From Blastococcus sp. HT6-4 (GTDB lineage Bacteria; Actinomycetota; Actinomycetes; Mycobacteriales; Geodermatophilaceae): a DNA stretch of 64,000 nucleotides. The DNA lies in assembly GCF_039679125.1 (NCBI RefSeq), contig NZ_CP155551.1:1612001-1676000 (forward strand), read 5' to 3'. The notes beneath the pieces are model-generated. The model was given only the letters and a program-made list of their open reading frames with translations, was not told where the DNA came from and did not search any database. The position numbers were made by a program, and so were the translations under genes. Positions 1 through 8,914 of this stretch are shown one piece after another. Within the stretch, counting starts at the first letter, position 1; every line of letters begins with the position of its first letter.

Positions 1-389
1 TCACCCTGTTCATCGTCGGGCTCCTGGCCCGGTTCGCACTGTCCGAGCCCGCCGCGGTGGAGGCGCTGCGCACCGCCGAGCGCGGCCGGTTGGCCCGGCT
101 GCTCCTGCCGGCCCCCACGACGGCGGTCGACCAGGTCCGTCCCCGGCGCCTCGGCGACGACCCCGGGAACCCGCGTCCGGCGGTGGGGAGCGGCCGCACC
201 CTCCTGCACGTCCGCGGTGCCGCGCCCCGGCGCACGCCCCAGCGCACCGAGGCGCCGCCGCGGTCGAGGACGGCGGCGGGCCGCGGTGCCGGCGCGCCCC
301 GGACCGGTGCGGCCACCCCGCCGCCGCGGCAGCGCTCCGGGTCCTCCGCGTCGGGCGCCGCCCGGCGCCGGCCGGGGGGTGACCGATGA
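1..389 (+). CDS. ftsW: Cell division protein FtsW, C-terminal fragment (5' end outside window)
   Basis: Only the last ~128 codons are present, open in frame from base 3. They show the end of a hydrophobic helix ([16 protein letters not shown]) followed by a ~105-residue Arg/Pro/Ala-rich cytoplasmic tail, the form of actinobacterial FtsW. FtsW is the SEDS-family glycosyltransferase that polymerises septal peptidoglycan from lipid II with its partner transpeptidase. The TGA stop overlaps the murG ATG by four bases (ATGA), so the two are translationally coupled, and the order ftsW-murG-murC-ftsQ-ftsZ is that of the dcw cluster. The assignment rests mainly on this context because the conserved membrane core lies outside the window. 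Confidence 0.8.
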   Translation, partial: TLFIVGLLARFALSEPAAVEALRTAERGRLARLLLPAPTTAVDQVRPRRLGDDPGNPRPAVGSGRTLLHVRGAAPRRTPQRTEAPPRSRTAAGRGAGAPRTGAATPPPRQRSGSSASGAARRRPGGDR

Positions 390-1486
390 GGGCCGTCCGC
401 TCGGTCGTGCTCGCCGGCGGCGGGACCGGCGGCCACATCGAGCCGATGCTGGCGCTGGCCGACGCGCTGCGCCGGCGCGGGGGCCCGGAGCTGCGGATCA
501 CCTGCCTGGGCACCGCCCGCGGGATGGAGACCCGGCTGGTCCCCGCGCGCGGGTACGACCTGCGGCTGATCCCGCCGGTCCCGCTGCCGCGCAAGCCGAC
601 GCCGGACCTGCTCCGGGTCCCCGGCCGGGTGCGCCGGTCGGTGGCCGAGACCCGCGCCGTGCTCGACGAGCTCGCGGCGGACGTCGTGGTGGGCTTCGGC
701 GGCTACGTGGCCCTGCCGGCGTACCTCGCCGCCCGCCGGGCGGGGGTGCCGGTCGTCGTGCACGAGCAGAACGCCCTCCCGGGCCTGGCCAACCGCATCG
801 GTGCGCGGCTCGCCGCCCGGGTGGCGGTCACCGTGCCGGGCACCCCGCTGCACCGTGGCGAGCACGTCGGCATGCCGCTGCGCCGGGCGATCTCCTCGCT
901 CGACCGGGCGGCGCACCGGGCGGAGGCGAGAGCCGAGTTCGGCCTGGACGCCGACCGGCCCACGCTGCTGGTCTTCGGCGGCTCGCAGGGCGCCGCCTCG
1001 CTCAACCGCGCCGCGGTCGCCGCCGCGGACGCCCTCACCGCCGCGGGCGTCCAGGTGCTGCACGCGCGCGGGCCGAAGAACACCGACGTCACGGTGCCCG
1101 CCCCGCCGGCCGGCAGCGCGCCCTACGTCGTCGTCGACTACCTCGACCGCATGGACCTCGCCTACGCGGCCGCCGACCTGGCGCTGTGCCGGGCCGGTGC
1201 CGTCACCGTCGCCGAGCTGTCCGCGGTGGGCCTGCCCGCGGCCTTCGTGCCGCTGCCGATCGGCAACGGGGAGCAGCGGCGCAACGCCCTGCCCGTCGTC
1301 GACGCCGGCGGCGGGCTGCTCGTCGAGGACGCCGACCTGGACGCGGACTGGATCGCCGCGCGGCTGCTGCCGCTGCTCACCGACCCCGTCGCGCTCGGGG
1401 GCCTGGCCCGGCACGCCGCCGCGGCCGGGGTGCCGGACGCCGACGAGCGGCTGGCCGACATCGTCTGCGAGGTGGCCGAGCGATGA
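386..1486 (+). CDS. murG: UDP-N-acetylglucosamine--N-acetylmuramyl-(pentapeptide) pyrophosphoryl-undecaprenol GlcNAc transferase
   Basis: MurG adds GlcNAc to lipid I to make lipid II on the inner membrane face. The 366-aa length is normal for the family. The N-terminus carries the glycine-rich acceptor-binding loop ([20 protein letters not shown], residues ~7-26). Further on are [15 protein letters not shown], the [12 protein letters not shown] segment and the C-domain loop [13 protein letters not shown], with [16 protein letters not shown] as part of the UDP-GlcNAc site. Translation starts at the ATG overlapping the ftsW stop. The murG stop itself forms an ATGA overlap with the first ATG of the downstream repeat array rather than with murC. 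The array is the only oddity here. Confidence 0.97.
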   Translation: MRAVRSVVLAGGGTGGHIEPMLALADALRRRGGPELRITCLGTARGMETRLVPARGYDLRLIPPVPLPRKPTPDLLRVPGRVRRSVAETRAVLDELAADVVVGFGGYVALPAYLAARRAGVPVVVHEQNALPGLANRIGARLAARVAVTVPGTPLHRGEHVGMPLRRAISSLDRAAHRAEARAEFGLDADRPTLLVFGGSQGAASLNRAAVAAADALTAAGVQVLHARGPKNTDVTVPAPPAGSAPYVVVDYLDRMDLAYAAADLALCRAGAVTVAELSAVGLPAAFVPLPIGNGEQRRNALPVVDAGGGLLVEDADLDADWIAARLLPLLTDPVALGGLARHAAAAGVPDADERLADIVCEVAER

Positions 1487-1566
1487 GCGCCGCGAGGACG
1501 ACGGGGGAGCGAGCATCGCAGCGAGGAACGAGCGAGGAGCGGAACGAGCCCGGAGTCGAGCAATGA
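1483..1566 (+). CDS. Mini-ORF in repeat unit 1 (27 codons), possible coupling ORF
   Basis: ATG overlaps the murG stop (ATGA). The 27-residue product begins [14 protein letters not shown] and ends [11 protein letters not shown]. Its TGA overlaps the next unit's ATG, and a GGAG lies 7 bases before that ATG. It has no recognisable protein family. I think its value lies in being translated rather than in its product. Confidence 0.3.
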   Translation: MSAARTTGERASQRGTSEERNEPGVEQ

Positions 1567-1721
1567 GCACCGCGAGGACGACGGGGGAGCGAGCATCGCA
1601 GCGAGGCGGCCGCCGACAGGGAGTGAGCATCGCAGCGAGGGACGAGCGAGGAGCGGAGCGACCGCGGAGGCGGCCTGTGTCGCCGAGCGAGGAGCGGAAC
1701 GAGCCCGGAGTCGAGCAATGA
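1563..1721 (+). CDS. Mini-ORF in repeat unit 2 (52 codons), possible coupling ORF
   Basis: Starts in an ATGA overlap with mini-ORF 1 and ends in an ATGA overlap with mini-ORF 3. The product is Arg/Glu-rich ([19 protein letters not shown] at the start, ending [10 protein letters not shown]) with no detectable domain. Translation is plausible from its position; a protein function is not shown. Confidence 0.3.
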   Translation: MSTARTTGERASQRGGRRQGVSIAARDERGAERPRRRPVSPSEERNEPGVEQ

Positions 1722-1876
1722 GCACCGCGAGGACGACGGGGGAGCGAGCATCGCAGCGAGGCGGCCGCCGACAGGGAGTGAGCATCGCAGCGAGGGACGA
1801 GCGAGGAGCGGAGCGACCGCGGAGGCGGCCTGTGTCGCCGAGCGAGGAGCGGAACGAGCCCGGAGTCGAGCGATGA
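1718..1876 (+). CDS. Mini-ORF in repeat unit 3 (52 codons), overlaps murC start
   Basis: Same peptide as mini-ORF 2 except the last residue (R instead of Q). Its TGA at 1874-1876 overlaps the murC ATG at 1873, and the preceding GGAG serves as the likely ribosome binding site. It therefore sits where a terminating ribosome would restart on murC. Confidence 0.3.
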   Translation: MSTARTTGERASQRGGRRQGVSIAARDERGAERPRRRPVSPSEERNEPGVER

Positions 1877-3333
1877 GCGCTGCTGACGTCGCGGCCTGGA
1901 CCGGCCCGGTCCCGTCGCTGCCCGAGCTGGGGCGGGTCCACTTCATCGGCATCGGTGGTGCGGGGATGAGCGGGATCGCCCGCATCCTGCTCGCCCGCGG
2001 GGTCCCGGTGTCCGGCAGCGACCGCCGTGACAGCCCCACGCTGCTCGCGCTGCGCGCCCTCGGCGCACGGGTGGAGCTCGGCCACGACGCCGCGCACGTC
2101 GGCGATGCCGACACGGTCGTCGTCTCCACGGCGATCCGGGCCGACAACCCGGAGCTGGTCGCGGCCCGGGAACACGGCCTGCGGGTGCTGCCGCGGGCGG
2201 TCGCCCTGGCCGCGGTGATGGCCGGGCGGCGCAGCATCGCCGTCGCCGGGACGCACGGCAAGACGTCCACCACCTCCATGCTCACCGTCGCCGTCCAGGC
2301 CTGCGGCGTCGACGCGTCCTTCGCCATCGGCGGCAACCTCAACGAGTCGGGCAGCAACGCCCACGCCGGCGAGGGGGACGTGTTCGTCGCCGAGGCCGAC
2401 GAGAGCGACCGGTCGTTCCTGCTGCTCGCGCCGTTCGCCGCGATCGTCACGAACGTCGAGGCCGACCACCTGGACAACTACGGCGACCTCGCCGCGGTGG
2501 AGGCCGCGTTCGACCGGTTCCTGCAGACGGTGGATCCCGGCGGCTTCGTGGTGCTCTGCGCCGACGACCCGGGCTCGGCCCGGCTGCGGCAGGTGCCCGC
2601 GCCGGCGCGGGTGCGGACCTACGGCACGGCCGCCGACGCCGACCTGCGGCTGGTCGACCTGGACGTCGGACGCGAGCAGACCAGCTACACGGCGGTGCTG
2701 GACGGGACGTCGCTCGGGCGGGTCCGCATCCAGGTGCCCGGCGAGCACATGGCCCGCAACAGCGCCGCCGCGTTGCTGTCGGGGCTCGAGCTGGGGCTGC
2801 CCGCGGCCGGCCTGGTCGACGGGCTCGGCCGCTTCGGCGGGGTGCACCGGCGGTTCGAGCTGAAGGGGGTCGCCGCGGGCGTGCGGGTCTACGACGACTA
2901 CGCCCACCACCCCACCGAGGTGGCCGCCCAGTTGCGGGCCGCGCGGGCGGTCGCCGGGGAGGGGCGGCTGGTGGTCGCCTTCCAGCCGCACCTCTACAGC
3001 CGGACGCAGGAGTTCGCCGAGGGGTTCGGCGCAGCGCTCGGCCTGGCCGACGAGGTCGTGGTCATGGACATCTACGGCGCCCGGGAGGACCCGGTCCCCG
3101 GGGTCACCGGCGCGATGGTGGCCGACGCCGTGCCCCTGCCCGGCGACCGGGTGCTCTTCGAGCCGTCGTGGTCGGCGGCCGGTCCGGCGCTGGCGTCGCG
3201 GGCGCGGGCCGGGGACCTCGTGATGACCATGGGGGCCGGCGACGTGTCGATGGTCGGGCCGGAGGTGCTCGACGCCCTGCGCGCCGCCGAGGGCTCCGCC
3301 GGGAGGGACGACGCGCCGGACGCCGGGCGGTGA
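1873..3333 (+). CDS. murC: UDP-N-acetylmuramate--L-alanine ligase
   Basis: MurC adds the first amino acid, L-Ala, to UDP-MurNAc in the cytoplasm. The 486-aa protein has the N-terminal UDP-binding loop HFIGIGGAGMSGIARILLA (residues ~23-41), the ATP-binding P-loop GTHGKTSTTS (~125-134), the Mur ligase segments DESDRSF and EADHLDNYGD, and the C-terminal YDDYAHHPTE motif. The chosen ATG overlaps the stop of the last mini-ORF in the repeat array. The murC TGA overlaps the GTG of ftsQ. Nothing in the protein itself is unusual. Confidence 0.97.
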   Translation: MSAADVAAWTGPVPSLPELGRVHFIGIGGAGMSGIARILLARGVPVSGSDRRDSPTLLALRALGARVELGHDAAHVGDADTVVVSTAIRADNPELVAAREHGLRVLPRAVALAAVMAGRRSIAVAGTHGKTSTTSMLTVAVQACGVDASFAIGGNLNESGSNAHAGEGDVFVAEADESDRSFLLLAPFAAIVTNVEADHLDNYGDLAAVEAAFDRFLQTVDPGGFVVLCADDPGSARLRQVPAPARVRTYGTAADADLRLVDLDVGREQTSYTAVLDGTSLGRVRIQVPGEHMARNSAAALLSGLELGLPAAGLVDGLGRFGGVHRRFELKGVAAGVRVYDDYAHHPTEVAAQLRAARAVAGEGRLVVAFQPHLYSRTQEFAEGFGAALGLADEVVVMDIYGAREDPVPGVTGAMVADAVPLPGDRVLFEPSWSAAGPALASRARAGDLVMTMGAGDVSMVGPEVLDALRAAEGSAGRDDAPDAGR

Positions 3334-4130
3334 ACCGCTCGGGCAGCACCACCAGTGACCGCACGCGGCGGCCGCGCCGGACCACCGGGCGCCGCAGCGC
3401 CGGTGCGACGCCGCCGCCGGACCGCCGGCGGGCCCGGCGGGCGTCCCGGCACCGCCGGACGCTGCAGCTGGCCACGGCGCTGACCGTGCTCGCCGCCGTC
3501 GGCTGGCTGCTCTGGCTGAGCCCGGTGCTGGCCGTCCGCACGGTGCAGGTCGACGGCACCGCGACGTTGTCGGCGGACCGGGTGCGGGAGACCGCGCAGG
3601 TGCCGCAAGGGGTGCCGCTGCTGCGCATCGACCTCGGCGCGGTCGAGGACCGGGTCGCCCGGCTGCCGCAGGTCCGCGACGTGCAGGTCGCCCGCGGCTG
3701 GCCCGACCAGATCGTCGTCACGGTCGCCGAGCGGGTGCCCGTGGCGGTCGTCGGCGACACGGGCCGGCGCGCCCTGGTCGATGCCGAGGGGGTGCTGTTC
3801 GACACCGTCACCGGGGACGCTCCCCCCGGGGTGGTGCCGCTCGAGGTGGCCGACCCCGGACCCGGGGACGCCGCCACCGCGGCCGGGCTCGCCGCGATCC
3901 GGGCGCTGCCCGAGCGGTTGCGCGCCGACCTCGCCGAGGTCGCCGCGCCGGGGGCCGAGGACATCACCCTGACCATGCGGGACGGCACGATCGTGCGCTG
4001 GGGGAGCGCCGGGGAGGTGGAGACCAAGGCGCAGGTGCTGGTGGCCCTCCTCGACCGGATCGACGACGGGGAGCTCGAGCCGGCGTCGGTCATCGACGTC
4101 AGCACGCCGGACGCGGTGGTGCTCCGCTAG
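3330..4130 (+). CDS. ftsQ: Cell division protein FtsQ (POTRA domain)
   Basis: FtsQ is a bitopic membrane protein of the divisome that scaffolds FtsB/FtsL. The 266-aa product has a basic cytoplasmic N-terminus (~45 residues, many Arg), one transmembrane helix (LATALTVLAAVGWLLWLSPV, ~47-66), and then a POTRA domain beginning VRTVQVDGTATLSADRVRE. The typical FtsQ block follows (VPLLRIDLGAVEDRVARLPQ, then a GWPDQIVVTVAER strand). The GTG at 3330 overlaps the murC stop by four bases and is in frame with the whole domain. A longer upstream reading frame would lie inside murC and is not needed. Confidence 0.95.
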   Translation: MNRSGSTTSDRTRRPRRTTGRRSAGATPPPDRRRARRASRHRRTLQLATALTVLAAVGWLLWLSPVLAVRTVQVDGTATLSADRVRETAQVPQGVPLLRIDLGAVEDRVARLPQVRDVQVARGWPDQIVVTVAERVPVAVVGDTGRRALVDAEGVLFDTVTGDAPPGVVPLEVADPGPGDAATAAGLAAIRALPERLRADLAEVAAPGAEDITLTMRDGTIVRWGSAGEVETKAQVLVALLDRIDDGELEPASVIDVSTPDAVVLR

Positions 4131-4151
4131 CGCCCGGCGCAGCATGGCGGC

Positions 4152-4790
4152 ATGTCCGAGCCAGAGTCCCCCCGTCCGTCCGATCCCACTCCTTCCGGAC
4201 CGGGGGGTGACGGCACGGCGATCAGCCGGTTCCCCGTTCCCCCGAGAGAGGACCTGCCGGCCGACCTGCGCGAGCGCTTCGCCGACGTCGAGGAGCGGTC
4301 GGGGTTCCTGCCGAACGTGTTCGCCGCGCTCTCCTGGCGCCCCGCGGAGGCTGGCGCCTTCTTCGCGATGCACGACGCGCTGATGGACAAGGAGACGGCG
4401 GCCCTGTCGAAGGCCGACCGCGAGCTGATCGTGGTGGCCACCAGCGCGGCCAACGACTGCCTGTACTGCGTGGTGGCCCACGGCGCGGTCGCCCGGATCC
4501 GCGCGCGGGACCCCTACGTCGCCGACCAGGTGGCCGTGGACTGGCGGAAGGCGCCGCTGTCCCCGCGCATGCTCGCGGTGCTCGAGGTGGCGGTCCGGCT
4601 CGCCGTCGAGCCGGGCGCCGTGCGGGCGGAGGATCTCGCCGGGCTGCGCGAGCACGGCCTGACCGAGGACGACGTCTGGGACGTCGGGGCGATCGTGTCG
4701 TTCTTCGCGCTCTCGAACCGCCTCGCGCACTGGGCCGCCATCCCGCCCAACCCCGAGTTCTTCCTCATGGGCCGGGTGCCCCGGGCCTGA
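4152..4790 (+). CDS. AhpD/carboxymuconolactone decarboxylase-like peroxidase-related protein
   Basis: The 212-aa protein belongs to the AhpD-like alkylhydroperoxidase fold ('peroxidase-related enzyme'). It carries one CMD motif, DCLYCVVAHGAVAR (residues ~98-111). In this motif the Cys and His of the usual C-x(2)-C-x(3)-H arrangement can be recognised as C-L-Y-C-V-V-A-H. The first ~30 residues are a Pro/Ser-rich, probably disordered leader. Family members reduce peroxides or act as redox adaptors; the substrate is unknown here. It lies between ftsQ and ftsZ but has no obvious division role. A CAGCAT hexamer six bases before the ATG may be a weak leaderless -10. Confidence 0.8.
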   Translation: MSEPESPRPSDPTPSGPGGDGTAISRFPVPPREDLPADLRERFADVEERSGFLPNVFAALSWRPAEAGAFFAMHDALMDKETAALSKADRELIVVATSAANDCLYCVVAHGAVARIRARDPYVADQVAVDWRKAPLSPRMLAVLEVAVRLAVEPGAVRAEDLAGLREHGLTEDDVWDVGAIVSFFALSNRLAHWAAIPPNPEFFLMGRVPRA

Positions 4791-5177
4791 TCCGGCGGGC
4801 GCTGCCGCTCCGTGGTCCCCGACGGTGGCACACCGTCGCCGCCCGCGTGCGGACGGCTGGGAGCGAGCACGCCGACCGACACGCCGGGCGGTGCGACACG
4901 CCCGACACGCAGTTCGTCGCGAGATGTTTCTCGGCCGGTCCGCCGGGCTGCTCTGGACCTGCGGATGAGACGGTTTCGGCGCGAGTCGTCACGGCTCGTG
5001 GTGTCCGTGTGACCAAAGGGTCGTCAGGGTGTGGTGCGATCCGGCCTCACCGACACGCCGACCCCGAGGAGGTGCTTGTAGCGCCTCTCTGCGCCCACCT
5101 AACTTCATCCACGTCGACCGAGTTGACATAACTGTAAGGCTGAACTTGAGGATGAGGGTCCAGTTGGGGAGCGCCGC
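4791..5177 (+). promoter_or_regulatory. ftsZ upstream regulatory region
   Basis: This ~387-base gap has no credible gene. Its last ~110 bases are much more AT-rich than the surroundings and hold two promoter-like elements: TTGTAG (5076-5081), 18 bases, TAACTT (5100-5105); and TTGACA (5123-5128) with only poor -10 matches around 5146-5153. Multiple promoters before ftsZ are usual in actinobacteria, so this is consistent with ftsZ being expressed separately from murC-ftsQ. The first ~250 bases show nothing I can name. Confidence 0.6.
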
Positions 5178-6479
5178 ATGACACCTCCGCACAACTATCT
5201 AGCGGTCATCAAGGTCGTCGGCATCGGCGGCGGCGGGGTGAACGCGGTCAATCGCATGATCGAGGTCGGGCTCAAGGGCGTCGAGTTCATCGCGATCAAC
5301 ACCGACGCGCAGGCGCTGCTGATGAGCGACGCCGACGTCAAGCTCGACGTCGGGCGTGAGCTCACCCGGGGCCTCGGCGCCGGCGCGCAGCCCGACGTGG
5401 GCCGCCAGGCCGCCGAGGACCACCGCGAGGAGATCGAGGAGGTCCTCAAGGGGGCCGACATGGTCTTCGTGACGGCGGGCGAGGGTGGTGGCACCGGTAC
5501 CGGTGGCGCCCCTGTCGTCGCCTCCATCGCGCGCAAGCTCGGTGCCCTGACCATCGGTGTGGTCACCCGCCCGTTCGCCTTCGAGGGCAAGCGGCGCGCG
5601 GTGCAGGCCGAGTCGGGCATCGAGGAGCTGCGCAACGAGTGCGACACGCTCATCGTGATCCCGAACGACCGGCTGCTGCAGCTGGGCGATCGGAACGTCA
5701 GCGTGATGGACGCGTTCCGCACCGCCGACCAGGTGCTGCTGTCCGGTGTCCAGGGCATCACCGACCTGATCACCACGCCGGGTCTGATCAACCTGGACTT
5801 CGCCGACGTCAAGTCGGTCATGTCCGGGGCCGGCTCGGCGCTCATGGGGATCGGCAGCGCGCGGGGCGACAACCGTGCGCTCCTCGCCGCCGAGCAGGCG
5901 ATCGCCAGTCCGCTCCTGGAGGCCTCGATGGAAGGCGCCCACGGGGTGCTGCTCTCGATCTCCGGCGGCTCGGACCTGGGGTTGTTCGAGATCAACGAGG
6001 CCGCCTCGCTGGTCTCCGACGCCGCGCACGCCGACGCCAACATCATCTTCGGCGCCGTCATCGACGACGCCCTGGGTGACGAGGTTCGGGTCACGGTCAT
6101 CGCCGCGGGCTTCGACGGCGGCCGGCCGAGCTCGCGCAAGGACGGCGCCGCGACGGGGACGAACACCCCCGGAGCGGTCTCCACCGGTGCGGCCTCGCCG
6201 TTCGCCGCGCCGCGTCGTCCGGTCGCCGCGCCGCCGGTCGCGGCCGCGCCGCCCGTCGTCACCCCGCCGCCGGCCGTGGCCGCCCCGCCGGTGACGGGGG
6301 AGCGGCTGGCCCAGCCGGCGCCGGGCGCCGCCGCGGCTCCGCAGCGGGCGGCAGGTGGTGGCGGGATCACCGTCCCGCCGCTGCCGCCCATCCAGGGCTC
6401 CCCGGGCAACGGTCGCCGGCCGCTGTCCAACGAGGACTTCGAGGAGGAGCTCGACATCCCGGAGTTCCTCAAGGGGTAG
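5178..6479 (+). CDS. ftsZ: Cell division GTPase FtsZ
   Basis: FtsZ is the tubulin-like GTPase forming the Z-ring. The 433-aa protein shows the N-terminal [17 protein letters not shown] block, the tubulin signature [11 protein letters not shown] (residues ~104-114), NDRLLQL, and the T7 loop [11 protein letters not shown] (~196-206) that completes the GTPase site of the next subunit. A Pro/Ala-rich linker (~320-405) leads to the C-terminal peptide DIPEFLKG, which binds SepF and other partners. The ATG is preceded by GGGGAG about seven bases upstream. SepF and DivIVA are encoded just downstream. Confidence 0.98.
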   Translation: MTPPHNYLAVIKVVGIGGGGVNAVNRMIEVGLKGVEFIAINTDAQALLMSDADVKLDVGRELTRGLGAGAQPDVGRQAAEDHREEIEEVLKGADMVFVTAGEGGGTGTGGAPVVASIARKLGALTIGVVTRPFAFEGKRRAVQAESGIEELRNECDTLIVIPNDRLLQLGDRNVSVMDAFRTADQVLLSGVQGITDLITTPGLINLDFADVKSVMSGAGSALMGIGSARGDNRALLAAEQAIASPLLEASMEGAHGVLLSISGGSDLGLFEINEAASLVSDAAHADANIIFGAVIDDALGDEVRVTVIAAGFDGGRPSSRKDGAATGTNTPGAVSTGAASPFAAPRRPVAAPPVAAAPPVVTPPPAVAAPPVTGERLAQPAPGAAAAPQRAAGGGGITVPPLPPIQGSPGNGRRPLSNEDFEEELDIPEFLKG

Positions 6480-6520
6480 CGCCACCCTCCGGAGGACCCG
6501 CCGCCCCACGGGAGTGCCCG

Positions 6521-6526
6521 TAGGGT
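6521..6526 (+). promoter_or_regulatory. Candidate -10 element (TAGGGT) for leaderless pgeF
   Basis: TAGGGT ends eight bases before the pgeF ATG. No Shine-Dalgarno is needed if transcription begins at the A of ATG. No good -35 is visible. Confidence 0.45.
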
Positions 6527-6534
6527 TGGCGTCG

Positions 6535-7266
6535 ATGAGCACGAATCCGGCCGCTCCGTCGGCGGTGCGACCCCGCAGGGTCGTCACCGACCGACGGGGC
6601 GGCCGCTCCCGTTCCCCGTACGACTCCTTCAACCTCGGCGACCACGTCGGCGACGACCCGGCCGACGTCGCCGCCAACCGGGCCCGCGTCGCCCGGGAGC
6701 TGGGCGTGGCCGACGACCGACTGATCTGGATGGACCAGGTCCACGGCACCGGGGTGGCCGTCGTCGAGGGGCCCCAGGACGGCCCGGTGCCCGCGACCGA
6801 CGCGCTCGTCACGGCGAACCGCGGACTGGTGCTGGCCGTGCTCGCCGCCGACTGCGTGCCGGTGCTGCTGGCCGATCACGACACGGGCGTCGTCGCCGCG
6901 GTGCACGCCGGCCGCGAGGGCGTGCGCGCCGGCGTGCTGCCGGCTGCCCTGTCGGCCATGGCCGGTCTCGGCGCCCGTGCGCGGCACGTGACCGCGCTGC
7001 TGGGCCCGGCCGTCTGCGGCGCCTGCTACGAGGTGCCCGCCGCGATGCAGGCCGAGGTGGCGCGGGTCGCGCCGGACGCCGCGGTCACCACGCGTGCCGG
7101 TACGCCCGGGTTGGACCTGCGGGCCGGGGTCGAGCAGATCCTGCGCCGGGCCGGCATCCCGGAGGTCGTCCAGGACGCACGCTGCACGGTGGAGGACCGC
7201 ACCCTCTTCTCCCACCGCCGGGACGGCGTCACGGGCCGGCAGGCCGGGCTGGTCTGGCTCGACTGA
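6535..7266 (+). CDS. pgeF: Polyphenol oxidase/laccase-domain family protein PgeF (YfiH/LACC1)
   Basis: PgeF-family proteins are metal-dependent enzymes that act on purine nucleosides and correct peptidoglycan precursor errors (wrong amino acid at the L-Ala position), which suits this neighbourhood. The 243-aa protein has the family blocks SPYDSFNLGDHVGDDPADV, WMDQVHGTGV, LAADCVPVLLAD, AVHAGREGV and GPAVCGACYEVP. These supply the His/Cys metal ligands. Where many homologues have HAGWRG this one has HAGREG. The ATG at 6535 matches the usual N-terminus; a longer frame would run back into ftsZ. Confidence 0.9.
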   Translation: MSTNPAAPSAVRPRRVVTDRRGGRSRSPYDSFNLGDHVGDDPADVAANRARVARELGVADDRLIWMDQVHGTGVAVVEGPQDGPVPATDALVTANRGLVLAVLAADCVPVLLADHDTGVVAAVHAGREGVRAGVLPAALSAMAGLGARARHVTALLGPAVCGACYEVPAAMQAEVARVAPDAAVTTRAGTPGLDLRAGVEQILRRAGIPEVVQDARCTVEDRTLFSHRRDGVTGRQAGLVWLD

Positions 7267-7316
7267 GGGCACCCGCCCCCGCCCCTCGGGTGCGGGCGTC
7301 GGGGAGGATCGGCGTC

Positions 7317-8051
7317 GTGGCCAGTCTCAAGGAGAACCTGCGCGCGGTCCGTGCCCGGATCGACGCGGCGGCGCGGGCCGCTGGGCGCGACCCGGGGAGC
7401 GTGGCGCTCCTCGCGGTGAGCAAGACCTGGCCGGCGGCCGACGTGCGGGCGCTGGCCGCGCTCGGGCAGCGGGACTTCGGCGAGAACCGGGTGCAGGAGC
7501 TCCTCGACAAGGCCGCGGAGCTCGCCGACGCCGGCCCGCGCTGGCACTTCGTCGGGCAACTCCAGCGGAACAAGGCCGCGGCGGTCGCGCGGACCGGCGC
7601 GGTGGTCCACTCCCTGGACCGGCAGCCCCTGGCGACCACGCTGGACCGGGCGGGGCAGGAGGGCGGGCATCCCGTCGACGTGCTGATCCAGGTCGACCTC
7701 GGTGGCCCGGCGGGCGAGGTGGCCGCCCGTGGCGGAGCCCGGCCCGCCGACGTCCCGGCCCTCGCCGACGCCGTCGCCGGGGCGGCCGGGCTGCGGCTGC
7801 GCGGACTCATGGCGGTCGCCCCCCGCGGTGCCGACCCCCGCCCGGCGTTCGACCGGCTGGCCGACCTCGCCGGGCGGGTGCGGGCCGACCACCCGGAGGC
7901 CGTGGACATCTCCGCCGGCATGAGCGGCGACCTCGCCGACGCCGTCGCGGCCGGCGCGACCATCGTGCGTGTCGGAACCGCGCTCTTCGGCGAACGGCCC
8001 CTACCCTGCGGTGAGTTCGAGGAACACCAGCCACGTGAGTCACAGCAGTAA
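7317..8051 (+). CDS. PLP-homeostasis protein, YggS/PROSC family
   Basis: YggS-family proteins bind pyridoxal phosphate in an alanine-racemase-like barrel without known catalysis and buffer free PLP. In the 244-aa product the PLP lysine lies in LLAVSKTWPA (~K39). FGENRVQELLDKA, WHFVGQLQRNK, GLMAVAP and the phosphate-binding end ISAGMSGDLADAVAAGATIVR(VGTALFG) are all present. The GTG at 7317 is seven bases after GAGGAT, a -10 variant also seen before other genes here, so a leaderless start is likely. It stands between pgeF and sepF, the common actinobacterial order. Confidence 0.93.
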   Translation: MASLKENLRAVRARIDAAARAAGRDPGSVALLAVSKTWPAADVRALAALGQRDFGENRVQELLDKAAELADAGPRWHFVGQLQRNKAAAVARTGAVVHSLDRQPLATTLDRAGQEGGHPVDVLIQVDLGGPAGEVAARGGARPADVPALADAVAGAAGLRLRGLMAVAPRGADPRPAFDRLADLAGRVRADHPEAVDISAGMSGDLADAVAAGATIVRVGTALFGERPLPCGEFEEHQPRESQQ

Positions 8052-8142
8052 CACGGGTCGCACGCCCCTCGGTCTACCGGGAACGATGTGACGACGATCG
8101 TGCAGACGCGACGCTGAGGACACCAGCAGAGGGGGAGGTCCG

Positions 8143-8865
8143 ATGGCTGGAGCCATGCGGAAGATGGGGATCTACCTGGGGCTCGTCGAGGACGAGGACA
8201 CCCGGGGCTACGGCCGGTACGACCCCCGTTCGCCGGACGAGCTGGAGCACGACCGCCGTTACGGCCGGTACGACGAGGACCGCTACGGCGACGAGTACGC
8301 CGACCGTTCCTACGGCGACGACGGCTACGCCGGCGGGTACGCCGACGAGGACGAGCCCGCCGCCGGGATCCCTGCCGCCCGGGACCCCGAGCCGATCTCG
8401 GTCCGGCGCGTCCAGGCCCGACCGCTGGGCCTGGCGCCCAGCGGCGCCACCGCCAGCGGTGCCGGCTCGATCGGGTCCCGCGCGGGGAGCCTGAGCAGCG
8501 GCCCGGTCGCCGCCGGTCTCGCCGTCCAGGAGCCGCTGGTCGCCGCGGAGCCCGAGCCGGAGCCGGTGGCCACCCCCGCCGCCCAGCCCTACCGGATCAC
8601 GACGCTGCACCCGCGGACCTACAACGAGGCGCGGACCATCGGCGAGCGGTTCCGCGACGGCATGCCGGTCATCATGAACCTCACGGAGATGGACGACGCC
8701 GACGCCAAGCGACTCGTCGACTTCGCTGCGGGACTCAGCTTCGGGCTGCGCGGTAGTATCGAGCGCGTCACGGCGAAGGTGTTCCTGCTCAGCCCGCAGG
8801 ACGTCGCCGTCACCGCTGAGGACAAGGCGAAGATCCGCGAGGGCGGCTTCACCCCCAAGTCCTGA
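8143..8865 (+). CDS. sepF: Cell division protein SepF
   Basis: SepF is the membrane anchor of FtsZ in actinobacteria. The 240-aa product begins with an amphipathic N-terminal stretch ([17 protein letters not shown]) that can bind membrane. A long Tyr/Asp/Gly-rich linker with [18 protein letters not shown] repeats follows (~20-140). The C-terminal SepF domain (~150-240) includes [39 protein letters not shown] and [15 protein letters not shown]. The ATG at 8143 follows GGGGGAGG and fits best. The linker composition is unusual but typical of actinobacterial SepF. Confidence 0.95.
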   Translation: MAGAMRKMGIYLGLVEDEDTRGYGRYDPRSPDELEHDRRYGRYDEDRYGDEYADRSYGDDGYAGGYADEDEPAAGIPAARDPEPISVRRVQARPLGLAPSGATASGAGSIGSRAGSLSSGPVAAGLAVQEPLVAAEPEPEPVATPAAQPYRITTLHPRTYNEARTIGERFRDGMPVIMNLTEMDDADAKRLVDFAAGLSFGLRGSIERVTAKVFLLSPQDVAVTAEDKAKIREGGFTPKS

Positions 8866-8914
8866 GCGCAGTGGTGGAGTCGGCACCGGGGGGTGCCCTG
8901 AACGAGCGGGGCCC

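Larger units (their letters stand above)
1483..1872 (+). repeat. Tandem repeat array inserted between murG and murC
   Basis: Three head-to-tail units fill the whole murG-murC gap: 80 bases (1483-1562), then two 155-base units (1563-1717 and 1718-1872) that appear to differ only at the last base (A versus G). The first unit equals the others minus an internal 75 bases. Each starts ATGAGC(G/A)CCGCGAGG and ends CGGAGTCGAGC(A/G), so every junction recreates a GAGC(A/G)ATGAGC motif. This motif is also the murG end (1479-1488) and the murC start (1869-1878). Inside the units, short sub-repeats recur, e.g. GCATCGCAGCGAGG and GAGCGAGGAGCGGA. The array is exactly 390 bases and contains start and stop codons so placed that coupling is never broken. 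It looks like a mobile or expanding repeat family rather than a gene. Confidence 0.9.

Noticed and set aside
217..1566. Plus-strand 449-codon frame overlapping murG
   Set aside because: Arg/Pro/Ala-rich translation typical of an out-of-frame shadow. Only its last 27 codons, the mini-ORF in repeat unit 1, are of interest.
4791..5070. Possible small RNA or tRNA in the gap before ftsZ
   Set aside because: No cloverleaf, no clear hairpin with terminator, and no promoter pointing into a defined transcript other than the ftsZ promoters.
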